In this document: one piece after another, positions 6,654-12,522 of the stretch
How the letters are laid out: each line of letters begins with the position of its first letter
Numbering within the stretch: the first letter of the stretch is position 1
Assembly: GCA_934476545.1 (NCBI GenBank)
Contig: CAKSOB010000036.1
Location: forward strand, 1 to 12,522
DNA from: an uncultured Eubacteriales bacterium
GTDB taxonomy: Bacteria; Bacillota; Clostridia; Oscillospirales; Acutalibacteraceae
Direction: 5' to 3'
DNA length: 12,522 bases
Made by a program: the position numbers and the translations under genes
Notes under the pieces: model-generated
What the model was told of the DNA's origin: nothing
The model's database searches: none
The model's input: only the letters and a program-made list of their open reading frames with translations

Positions 6654-8618
6654 TTATCGTTTTCCGCCCGGATTTCCTCCGCCGCCTGCTATTTGGGTAC
6701 CGGAACCGTAAATCGTTCCGTCCATGGTAATGGTGGTTTCATAGGTTCCGGCAGTCAGCGTGTAGGTTTTGCCGTCCTTAATTTTCGCTGTACTCAAGAT
6801 GACGCAGGAATAATCCCCTTCTGCTTCAAAGGATACTACTTTATTTCCGTCGGAATCGGTAAGCGTTACAACAGTGCCTTTCTCCTGACTTCCTGTGCTT
6901 ACCATAATCACACCTTGTGTGGAAGAAGAACTGAAGTTCTGCGCCATGGTTTGGCTGGCGGTACCGATAAAGGTACCGCCGCTGATGGTGCCTTCCGTAT
7001 CAAAGTCCAGAATGGAGGTGTCACCTACATTGGCACCGGTAATTTGAATAGAACCGCCGGTAATCGATAGGGTTCCGTTAGAGTCGATGCCGTCGCCGGA
7101 AGCGTTGATTTTAATTTCACCGCCGGTAATGGTCATGCTGCCGGTAGAAGTGGACATACCGCCTTTCCCGCCTTCAAATTGTCCATCTCTTCCGCCGGTT
7201 ACACCGCTTTCGTCTGTGCCGCCTGCTGCGTTCAAACCGTCATCCGAAGCAGTCAAATCAATCGTACCGCCGTTGATGGTCAAGTTTGTTGCTTCCAAAC
7301 CTTCGTAGCTTTCCGTAATGGTAATGGTACCGCTGTTGACCGTCAATGCGTTATCCCCGTGGATATCGTCATCGCCTGTGGCAAAAGTATAGGTACCGCC
7401 ATTGATGGTAATGGAGTCGTTGGAATGAATAGAATCATCCGCCGAATTTACAGTAACGGTTCCGCCATTCAGCAAGATTGCTCCGTCGGACTTCAATCCC
7501 TTCATACTAGTACTGCTGTCATCGGTTGTGTCACTATCACTGCTATCTGTTTCACTATCTGTTTTCTTAGTGCTATCATTTTCCTTAGCAGAACTCACTT
7601 CCGTAGCTTTGCTATCAGTTTGCTGTTCGGTTGGGACTGCGGTCGGCTCTCCTTCATTTGGATTCTGTCCACCGGTTGGAGGCGTTCCACTCGGTGGTGT
7701 TCCCATAAACTGTCCGTAAGTATCAGAAGATTTCTTCTCTCCGTTTTCACTGCCGCCACCTGCTGTAATATCTACGGCGCCGTCTTCCATTTGCAGATAG
7801 CCTGCTGCGCTAACGCCGTCTCCCTCTGCTTCAATTTTTAAAGCGCCGCTTTCCATATAGAAGAAGCCAAGCTCTGCATCGTCGTTATTTTCTGCATGAA
7901 TGCCGTCTTTTCCTGCTGTGATATTCAAAGTAGCGTTGTCAATTCTCACGCTGTCGTTGGCATCCAATCCATGGTTTGCAGCACGGATGGTATAAGTTCC
8001 GCCGGTGAATACCAAGTCATCCTTGCAAACGATACCGTGTCCGCAGGGAGAAGCAACCGTCAAGCTGCCGGAACCATTAAAGGTTAGATCCTGCTTAGAG
8101 AACACGGCTCCGTCAATATTATTATCATCAATCGCTGTAAAGGTACCGCCGTTGGATAAGGTATTCTCTGTATTTTCTGACAGTGTAATAAATACTTTAT
8201 CTCCGGTGAGAACATACAGTGCCGCAGAGGTTTCACTGTTGATTTGCACCCCGTTCAGCACCAAATGCACTTTGGCAGAATCCGGTGCATTGATAACGAT
8301 GCTACCATCCTCCAGTTCACCGGAAAGAAGGTAGGTGCCCTCCTCTGTAATGGTTACGGTGCTGCCGGAAACGATAACACTGTCGGAATCACAGGATGCC
8401 GAGGTTCCATTTAATTGAATAGATACGCTTTCACTCTCCTCATAATCGGTTTGATAATCTCGATTAGTAAACATTTCGGAATTAGAAGTTGTTGTATCCG
8501 AAGCGGAGGATGTCACGCTATTCTCGCTACCGCTCTCAGTTTCGGTAGTATTACTGCAACCACTCAATACGCTCAAAAGTAATGCCGCCATACAAACAAG
8601 CACGCCAATGTGTTTCAT
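6654..8618 (-). CDS. Secreted beta-helix lipoprotein, Cthe_2159-like carbohydrate-binding
   Basis: A 654-residue protein with a lipoprotein signal: short charged start, hydrophobic core, and lipobox LSGC with the lipidated Cys at residue 21. It should be anchored outside the membrane after a Ser/Thr-rich stalk (22-48). The rest is built of beta-helix rungs, about 95-285 and 375-560. They have recurring signatures such as KDGIHAEN, GDGVSAAG, ADDSIHSNDSITINGG, SDDGLNAAGG and GDGIDSNGTLSITGG. The asparagine/aspartate-rich turns resemble the calcium-binding turns of the Cthe_2159 family, whose founding member binds cellulose and pectin-like polymers. A low-complexity Pro/Gly then Ser/Asp/Thr-rich segment at residues 287-373 interrupts the helix. 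A smaller Gly-rich loop lies at 466-489. No lyase active site is recognisable, so binding rather than cleavage is inferred. The ribosome binding site AAGGAGG overlaps the upstream stop codon. It is the last gene of the operon. Confidence 0.85.
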   Translation of the reverse strand: MKHIGVLVCMAALLLSVLSGCSNTTETESGSENSVTSSASDTTTSNSEMFTNRDYQTDYEESESVSIQLNGTSASCDSDSVIVSGSTVTITEEGTYLLSGELEDGSIVINAPDSAKVHLVLNGVQINSETSAALYVLTGDKVFITLSENTENTLSNGGTFTAIDDNNIDGAVFSKQDLTFNGSGSLTVASPCGHGIVCKDDLVFTGGTYTIRAANHGLDANDSVRIDNATLNITAGKDGIHAENNDDAELGFFYMESGALKIEAEGDGVSAAGYLQMEDGAVDITAGGGSENGEKKSSDTYGQFMGTPPSGTPPTGGQNPNEGEPTAVPTEQQTDSKATEVSSAKENDSTKKTDSETDSSDSDTTDDSSTSMKGLKSDGAILLNGGTVTVNSADDSIHSNDSITINGGTYTFATGDDDIHGDNALTVNSGTITITESYEGLEATNLTINGGTIDLTASDDGLNAAGGTDESGVTGGRDGQFEGGKGGMSTSTGSMTITGGEIKINASGDGIDSNGTLSITGGSIQITGANVGDTSILDFDTEGTISGGTFIGTASQTMAQNFSSSSTQGVIMVSTGSQEKGTVVTLTDSDGNKVVSFEAEGDYSCVILSTAKIKDGKTYTLTAGTYETTITMDGTIYGSGTQIAGGGGNPGGKR

Positions 8619-8630
8619 TTTCGTTCCTCC

Positions 8631-9323
8631 TTAAAGTTCTGTTGCCAACTCTTGATTGGAAACCGCAATTTCCAAGTTGCCGTTTCTGCAACGAATTTGG
8701 TCAATCATCTCTTTTTCCTTTGCGCTGTCCCGCAGGGTAATATGATAGGTCAAGCGGAACATACTGCCCATGTTGTGCGTCTTTACACGAACCAACTCAC
8801 TGGAGGTGGTGTAACGACGGAATACATCTTCAAATACATGGCTGTAATCTAAATCTTCCGGAATTGTCACAGTCAAGATGCGATCTATCCGGCGATGTTT
8901 TTTCGTCCCGAAATCCAAGTGATTGTATAACAAGAACATTCCGCACAAAATCACGGTAAACAATACGGCATATGCCAAGTATCCCATACCGGTGATCAAA
9001 CCGGTTCCCATAGCAAGGAATAAAATACAAATTTCTTTTGCCGAACCGGGAACCGAACGGAACCGAACCAAACTAAAAGCGCCTGCAACCGCTACACCGG
9101 TTCCCACATTGCCGTTCACCAACATAATGACGATACACACCACCGCCGGCAGCAGTGCCAGTGTCACTACAAAACTTTTCGTGTAGCGGGAACGGAAGCA
9201 GTAAGAGCCTGCCATCACTACGCCCAATGCCAACGCTACACCTAAACAAAGCAGGAATTGCCACACATCAATGGCTGCGGTGGTTCCCGAATCGAACAAT
9301 CCTTTAAATAACGTTTCTAACAT
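8631..9323 (-). CDS. DUF4956 multi-pass membrane protein
   Basis: A 230-residue protein. Hydrophobic segments at about residues 19-40, 50-70, 97-112 and 114-134 form a membrane domain. A soluble C-terminal domain (about 137-230) is probably cytoplasmic. The strongly conserved loop GVAVAGAFSLVRFRSVPGSA then KEICILFLAMGTGLITGMGY (about residues 77-115) identifies the DUF4956 family. It is rich in Gly and has two Arg, as expected for a pore or anion-contact element, but no function is established. The gene starts inside the end of the polymerase gene (20-bp overlap) with AAGGAGG nine bases before its ATG. It ends 12 bp before the lipoprotein start. I infer that it is the membrane partner of the polymerase, possibly guiding the polyphosphate chain to or through the membrane. 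Confidence 0.88.
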   Translation of the reverse strand: MLETLFKGLFDSGTTAAIDVWQFLLCLGVALALGVVMAGSYCFRSRYTKSFVVTLALLPAVVCIVIMLVNGNVGTGVAVAGAFSLVRFRSVPGSAKEICILFLAMGTGLITGMGYLAYAVLFTVILCGMFLLYNHLDFGTKKHRRIDRILTVTIPEDLDYSHVFEDVFRRYTTSSELVRVKTHNMGSMFRLTYHITLRDSAKEKEMIDQIRCRNGNLEIAVSNQELATEL

Positions 9324-10044
9324 AGAAACTCGCCTCCTTTTTCTGCTGTAATTTTGGAAAAATCATGGTTTGATAAGCAGTACCGTACTTAGAAAAGGAC
9401 GTTTTATAAATCCGCTCTCTTGTCAAAAAGGATACCATCCACAGGGGAATCCCGCCGGCACATTTCAGTTCCATCAACACTTGATCCTCCCCAATCAATG
9501 GTGTGCCATACACCGGAGAGGATAAGGAAAGATCCGTGAGCCGACATAAAATGTTGTCGTCAAAGGTAACACGAAAGTCCGGCTGCTCCTTGCTGTAAAA
9601 CGGTTCTCTGTCATAAGATAAGAACACTGCCGGACGAAGGGTTTTGTAAAAGCCAAGGCAGTAGTCAATCTCTTTGGAAATTTGGCTTTTCTCCAAAAGC
9701 GGTGCCGTGCCGTCAATCCAAGATAAGGCTTGTTGATAGGACAACGACAACCTCCGCTTATACACCACGGATTTATACTTTTTCTTTAATTCTACAAACA
9801 CGGTGCTGTCCGGTTCCGTTTGTTCATAGCTGCGTACCCGCAGCTTTTCTTTATAAACAGGACGGTCAATGGATTGTCGAATCATCCGATAATCCGGTGT
9901 ATCGTAATACAAATTACGAATCGTTGTGCGTCCGTAAGGGTCCGGCGTAAGATGCGCCTCCATCTCTTGCAGCGCTGCCGCTTTCTGCTCTTTTGTCATG
10001 AGATATTTCAGCTCATACCGCTGAAACACAGTTTGATATGCCAT
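9304..10044 (-). CDS. VTC-domain polyphosphate polymerase (triphosphate tunnel fold)
   Basis: A 246-residue soluble protein corresponding to the catalytic tunnel domain of yeast Vtc4, which makes polyphosphate from ATP. It lacks the SPX and membrane domains of the yeast enzyme. Candidate tunnel residues, in the family order: R9/E11/K13 in FQRYELKY; the YYDTPDY strand (46-52); R69 and R71 in KLRVRSYE; E85 and K87 in VFVELKKKYK; K96/R97/R98 in YKRRLSL; R146 in LSYDREPF; R158 in FRVTFDDN; E192 and K194 in LMELKC; and K219 in FSKYGTAY. The assignment of each to substrate or metal contact is by analogy. The start is ATG at 10044-10042 with AAAGGAG ten bases upstream. A longer in-frame extension lacks family similarity and a binding site. 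First gene of the operon, overlapping the DUF4956 gene by 20 bp. Confidence 0.9.
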   Translation of the reverse strand: MAYQTVFQRYELKYLMTKEQKAAALQEMEAHLTPDPYGRTTIRNLYYDTPDYRMIRQSIDRPVYKEKLRVRSYEQTEPDSTVFVELKKKYKSVVYKRRLSLSYQQALSWIDGTAPLLEKSQISKEIDYCLGFYKTLRPAVFLSYDREPFYSKEQPDFRVTFDDNILCRLTDLSLSSPVYGTPLIGEDQVLMELKCAGGIPLWMVSFLTRERIYKTSFSKYGTAYQTMIFPKLQQKKEASFYVRNVI

Positions 10045-10068
10045 CGCTTGTTCGCTCCTTTCAACAAG

Positions 10069-10110
10069 ATGATACCAAGCGAAACTTAAATGAACTAAAA
10101 AATTTGAACT
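10069..10110 (-). promoter_or_regulatory. Candidate activator-dependent promoter of the VTC-DUF4956-lipoprotein operon
   Basis: On the minus strand, TATCAT (10074-10069) matches the -10 consensus at 5 of 6. No proper -35 is visible at the right distance. Instead, direct repeats AGTTCA (10110-10105), AGTTCA (10096-10091) and a weaker AGTTTC just downstream cover the -35 position. OmpR-class regulators bind direct repeats like this at promoters with poor -35 boxes. The predicted start near 10062 leaves an unusually tight leader holding only the ribosome binding site. This is pattern evidence only. Confidence 0.4.
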
Positions 10111-10203
10111 CTTTTTCAATTATTTCTGTTTCCTTTTTAACTGCATTTAAGGATGGATTCGTATTATTTTAATAGAAAAGGAATTTCTTTTGCATCTCCC
10201 CTC

Positions 10204-10233
10204 TTGGAATTCTGTAAAATCCTGTGATACAAT
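10204..10233 (+). promoter_or_regulatory. Promoter of the response regulator-kinase operon (TTGGAA-N18-TACAAT)
   Basis: TTGGAA (10204-10209) and TACAAT (10228-10233) are 18 bases apart, with a TG two bases upstream of the -10 region. A start near 10240 gives a leader of about 20 bases holding AGGAAGGA before the ATG at 10259. Confidence 0.6.
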
Positions 10234-10258
10234 ACCAATATAGAAAGGAAGGATTGGG

Positions 10259-10927
10259 ATGCGTATTTTATTAGCGGAAGACGAAAAGCCACTGGCTCGT
10301 GCCATTGTAAAGATTTTTGAAAAGCAGCACCACTCTGCCGATGCGGTTTACGACGGAGAAGAGGCACTGTCCTATTTGGAGGCAGGCAACTACGATGTTG
10401 CTGTCTTGGACATCATGATGCCAAAGCGAGATGGCATTTCCGTCTTGAAAGAACTTCGTGCAAAAGGAAACCAAATTCCGGTGTTGCTGCTCACTGCCAA
10501 ATCGGAAATAGATGACAAGGTACTCGGCTTAGACAGCGGCGCCAATTATTACCTCACCAAGCCCTTTGATGCCAAGGAATTGTTGGCTGCCCTCCGCGCC
10601 ATTACCCGAACACAAGGCGAAGTAGAAAACCGCTTGTCCTTTGGAAATATTACATTAGATCGCTCTACCTTTGAGCTTTCCTCTCCTTCCGGCAGCTTTC
10701 GGTTGGCAAATAAGGAATTTCAAATGATGGAACTGTTCTTGTCTAACCCCCGACACATTCTCCCAACAGAACGGTTCTTAGAAAAAATATGGGGCTTTGA
10801 CAGTGACGTGGAAATTAACGTGGTGTGGGCATATATTTCCTATCTGCGCAAAAAACTAACCGCACTGCAAGCAACGGTTTGCATCAAAGCACACCGCAAT
10901 GCCGGTTATTCTTTGGAGGAGTTATGA
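10259..10927 (+). CDS. OmpR/PhoB-class response regulator
   Basis: A 222-residue two-domain regulator. The receiver domain spans residues 1-120, with acidic pocket E7/D8, phospho-acceptor D51 in VAVLDIMMPKRDG, T79 in LLLTAK and K101 in LTKPF. The C-terminal winged helix domain (about 125-222) contains LANKEFQMMELFLSNPRHIL, then WGFDSDVEINVVWAYISYLR and the final RNAGYSLEEL hairpin, typical of OmpR-class DNA binding. All phosphotransfer residues are intact. The start is ATG 10259 with AGGAAGGA upstream. Its stop overlaps the kinase start in ATGA, so the two are translationally coupled and form a cognate pair. It reads away from the polyphosphate-type operon across a 214-bp shared control region, making that operon the prime candidate target. 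Confidence 0.96.
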   Translation: MRILLAEDEKPLARAIVKIFEKQHHSADAVYDGEEALSYLEAGNYDVAVLDIMMPKRDGISVLKELRAKGNQIPVLLLTAKSEIDDKVLGLDSGANYYLTKPFDAKELLAALRAITRTQGEVENRLSFGNITLDRSTFELSSPSGSFRLANKEFQMMELFLSNPRHILPTERFLEKIWGFDSDVEINVVWAYISYLRKKLTALQATVCIKAHRNAGYSLEEL

Positions 10928-12168
10928 TTCGGAAATTAAAAATTCGACTGATCGCTTTGTCTATGTCCGCCCTCGTTGTGCTGCTTGCGCTAATTGTAGC
11001 CGGCATGAATCTCATCAGTTACAACGCCTTGGTGCAGGAGGCAGACAACACCCTCTCAATTCTTTCTCAAAATAAAGGGCATTTCCCGGATCAAAAAAAA
11101 GCGCCGGAAACGGGAACGGATTCCGGTCCCATGCCCCATGCTTCTTCTCCGGAACTGCCTTATGAATCCCGATACTTTTCAGTGGTGCTGAACAAGGAAG
11201 GCGAGGTTCTCTTTTCCGATACCGATAAAATCGCATCTGTTACGTCCTCCTCTGCCATTCCCTTTGCCAAAACGGTAGAAACCTCCGGAAAAACAAAGGG
11301 CTTTGTGGATCAATTCCGCTTTATCCGCTGTGAGGACGATACCGGAAATATCCGTATCATCTTTTTAGATTGCGGCAGAAAACTGGACAGCTTCTTCACC
11401 TTTTTCTATTCCGGTCTGATAATGTCCTGTGCCGGTGTGGTGGTTGTTTTCTTTGTCATTCTCTTTTTTGCCGGAAAAATCATTCGACCCATCGCAGAAA
11501 GCTACGAAAAACAAAAACGATTTATCACCGATGCCGGTCACGAAATCAAGACACCACTAACCATTATTCAAGCCAATACGGATTTAATGGAAATGGAGTT
11601 CGGGGAGAACGAAAGCCTGCAAGATATTGAGCAGCAAGTAACACGACTGCGGGATTTAACCGACGATTTGGTTCTGTTGGCTCGAATGGAAGAATCGGAA
11701 CAAACACTGCAAAAGATTCCGTTCCCTTTATCCGAAGTGGCAGAGGAACTGCTTCAGTCTTTCCAAAAACCGGCAACCCAAAACGGACAAACCCTTCAGT
11801 ATCAAATTGCACCTATGGTATCCGTTACCGGAAACCAAAAAGCAATCCGTCAACTGCTTTCTATTTTGATGGACAATGCCTTAAAGTACACGCCATCCGG
11901 CGGAACGATTCTTTTTACATTAGAAAAACAGAACCGAACCGCCCGACTGACGCTTTCCAATACAACTGCCACACCGATTCAGTCCGAGGATCTGTCCCAT
12001 ATCTTCGACCGTTTCTACCGCACAGATACTTCCCGCAACTTCGAAACCGGCGGTCACGGCATTGGGCTTTCCGTGGCAAAAGCCATCATCGCCGCACACA
12101 ACGGAAAAATTCAAGCCACCGCCCCAAACAATACCACCTTCCAAATAACCGTTACCTTACCCCTATAA
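10924..12168 (+). CDS. Membrane sensor histidine kinase
   Basis: A 414-residue kinase. A first membrane segment at about residues 11-31 and a second at about 157-183 enclose an extracytoplasmic sensor of about 125 residues. That sensor is rich in Ser/Pro near its start, and I recognise no family in it. The dimerisation/phospho-acceptor domain carries H206 in GHEIKTPLT. The ATPase domain has the N box DNALKYTPSGG (N318), the F box HIFDRFYR (around 359-366) and the G2 box GGHGIGLS (376-383). The G1 box, usually DxGxG, is replaced by SNTTATPI before the F box, a variant also found in other Firmicutes kinases. The start is ATG 10924, overlapping the regulator stop, with GGAGGAG just upstream. A longer frame from 10825 lies inside the regulator gene and is not used. 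It probably senses an envelope signal and controls the divergent operon. Confidence 0.95.
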   Translation: MIRKLKIRLIALSMSALVVLLALIVAGMNLISYNALVQEADNTLSILSQNKGHFPDQKKAPETGTDSGPMPHASSPELPYESRYFSVVLNKEGEVLFSDTDKIASVTSSSAIPFAKTVETSGKTKGFVDQFRFIRCEDDTGNIRIIFLDCGRKLDSFFTFFYSGLIMSCAGVVVVFFVILFFAGKIIRPIAESYEKQKRFITDAGHEIKTPLTIIQANTDLMEMEFGENESLQDIEQQVTRLRDLTDDLVLLARMEESEQTLQKIPFPLSEVAEELLQSFQKPATQNGQTLQYQIAPMVSVTGNQKAIRQLLSILMDNALKYTPSGGTILFTLEKQNRTARLTLSNTTATPIQSEDLSHIFDRFYRTDTSRNFETGGHGIGLSVAKAIIAAHNGKIQATAPNNTTFQITVTLPL

Positions 12169-12199
12169 CCAAAAAAGAGCAGACAGCAGCTTTGTTTAA

Positions 12200-12463
12200 G
12201 TCGTTAGGATTAAATTAAGTACTGCCACAGGGATTTTTTATCGCCAAGCATTGCGGTATCACGGGCTGCCATTTGAAGTTCAGCTAGATGAAGAACCGAA
12301 TGAGTGTACCTACGCCGCAATGCCGGCGGCAGAAGATGTATCTGATACAGGAAGTTCATCCGGACGAACTTTGCCATTGCGGTGGACTTCAATGGAACAG
12401 GCGCAGTACAAGGACGGCTCCATTGAAGAAGGCATTTACGAAAGTCAAATTATCGGCGCATAA
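12200..12463 (+). other. Unassigned stretch with an 87-codon open frame of unknown status
   Basis: Between the kinase stop and the final terminator lie about 290 bases with no recognisable gene. One plus frame is open from 12200 to a TAA at 12461-12463. Its only listed start is a TTG at 12251 with no good ribosome binding site. The product, acidic and Ser/Gly-rich in the middle, matches nothing I know. Its stop codon abuts the terminator stem, as in a real 3' gene end, so a decayed gene tail or a tiny gene co-transcribed with the kinase are both possible. Other frames across the same DNA are also open, partly because of its composition. No terminator is visible directly after the kinase. Confidence 0.25.
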
Positions 12464-12508
12464 AAGAACCCTCCGGGATTGCAGTTGCAATGCTCGGAGG
12501 GTTCTTTT
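12462..12508 (+). terminator. Strong rho-independent terminator
   Basis: A 14-bp stem (12462-12475 with 12495-12508) with core GAACCCTCCG/CGGAGGGTTC and an inner ATTGCA/TGCAAT stem. The descending arm ends in TTTT and runs into ATTTATT. The ascending arm starts with AAAA, so it could also act on the minus strand. It is the first clear terminator after the kinase gene, so the response regulator-kinase transcript probably ends here. Confidence 0.9.
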
Positions 12509-12522
12509 ATTTATTGTAAGCG

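Noticed and set aside
7050..8100. Many near-identical short repeats (for example around GTACCGCC-TTGATGGT)
   Set aside because: They encode the repeated beta-helix rungs of the lipoprotein, are not regularly spaced like a CRISPR array, and keep the reading frame.
9043..9069. Tandem GAACC-type repeats
   Set aside because: They fall within the DUF4956 gene and are explained by the codons for the conserved FSLVRFRSVPGS loop.
10045..10119. 25-codon upstream extension of the VTC-type gene
   Set aside because: It has no ribosome binding site and no family similarity, and it covers the probable operon promoter. The shorter start has AAAGGAG at good spacing.
10825..10923. 33-codon upstream extension of the histidine kinase
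   Set aside because: It lies entirely inside the response regulator gene. The ATGA overlap start has a GGAGGAG site and leads directly into the charged start and first membrane helix.
12210..12392. 60-codon minus-strand open frame
   Set aside because: TTG start, no ribosome binding site, no recognisable similarity, and overlapping other open frames in the same compositionally open stretch.

Overview
The window looks like a chromosomal segment of a low-to-moderate GC Gram-positive anaerobe, most likely a clostridial gut-type Firmicute (Oscillospiraceae/Ruminococcaceae is my guess). The signs are strong AGGAGG-type ribosome binding sites, sigma-A-like promoters, a Gram-positive lipoprotein, a single-chain pyruvate carboxylase, and gene families typical of Clostridia. 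There are no rRNA or tRNA genes, no CRISPR array and no intact mobile element.

Layout: (1) 1-342, minus: 5' part of a DppB/NikB-type ABC permease gene that runs off the left edge. (2) 343-696: a 354-bp AT-rich divergent intergenic region with a LysR-type palindrome, a strong plus-strand promoter and a pair of dyad-containing repeats. (3) 697-1548, plus: a LysR-type regulator with its own terminator. (4) 1623-1985, minus: a degenerate open frame holding a remnant of a tyrosine-recombinase core-binding domain; it runs into a minus-strand terminator. (5) 2003-2737, minus: yebC, divergent from (6) pyc, 3054-6485, plus. Each has a recognisable promoter in the 316-bp gap. (7) A bidirectional terminator at 6601-6641 separates pyc from (8) a minus-strand operon at 10044-6654 in the order VTC-type polyphosphate polymerase, DUF4956 membrane protein, Cthe_2159-like beta-helix lipoprotein. 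(9) Divergent from it, 10259-12168, plus: an OmpR-class response regulator and a membrane histidine kinase that overlap by ATGA. (10) 12169-12522: an unexplained ~290-base stretch ending in a very strong terminator.

The most interesting part is 6654-12168. A compact, soluble triphosphate-tunnel (VTC-like) polymerase is translationally coupled to a multi-pass membrane protein. That gene is followed after 12 bp by a secreted, lipid-anchored beta-helix protein of a family known to bind plant polysaccharides. A two-component system reads away from the same 214-bp control region. I infer a membrane-linked polyphosphate synthesis or export module tied to a surface-exposed polysaccharide-binding protein and under envelope-sensing control. 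The enzyme families are known; their joint function is, to my knowledge, not established. The left half combines an importer with its probable LysR regulator and two housekeeping genes (yebC in translation, pyc in anaplerotic oxaloacetate synthesis).
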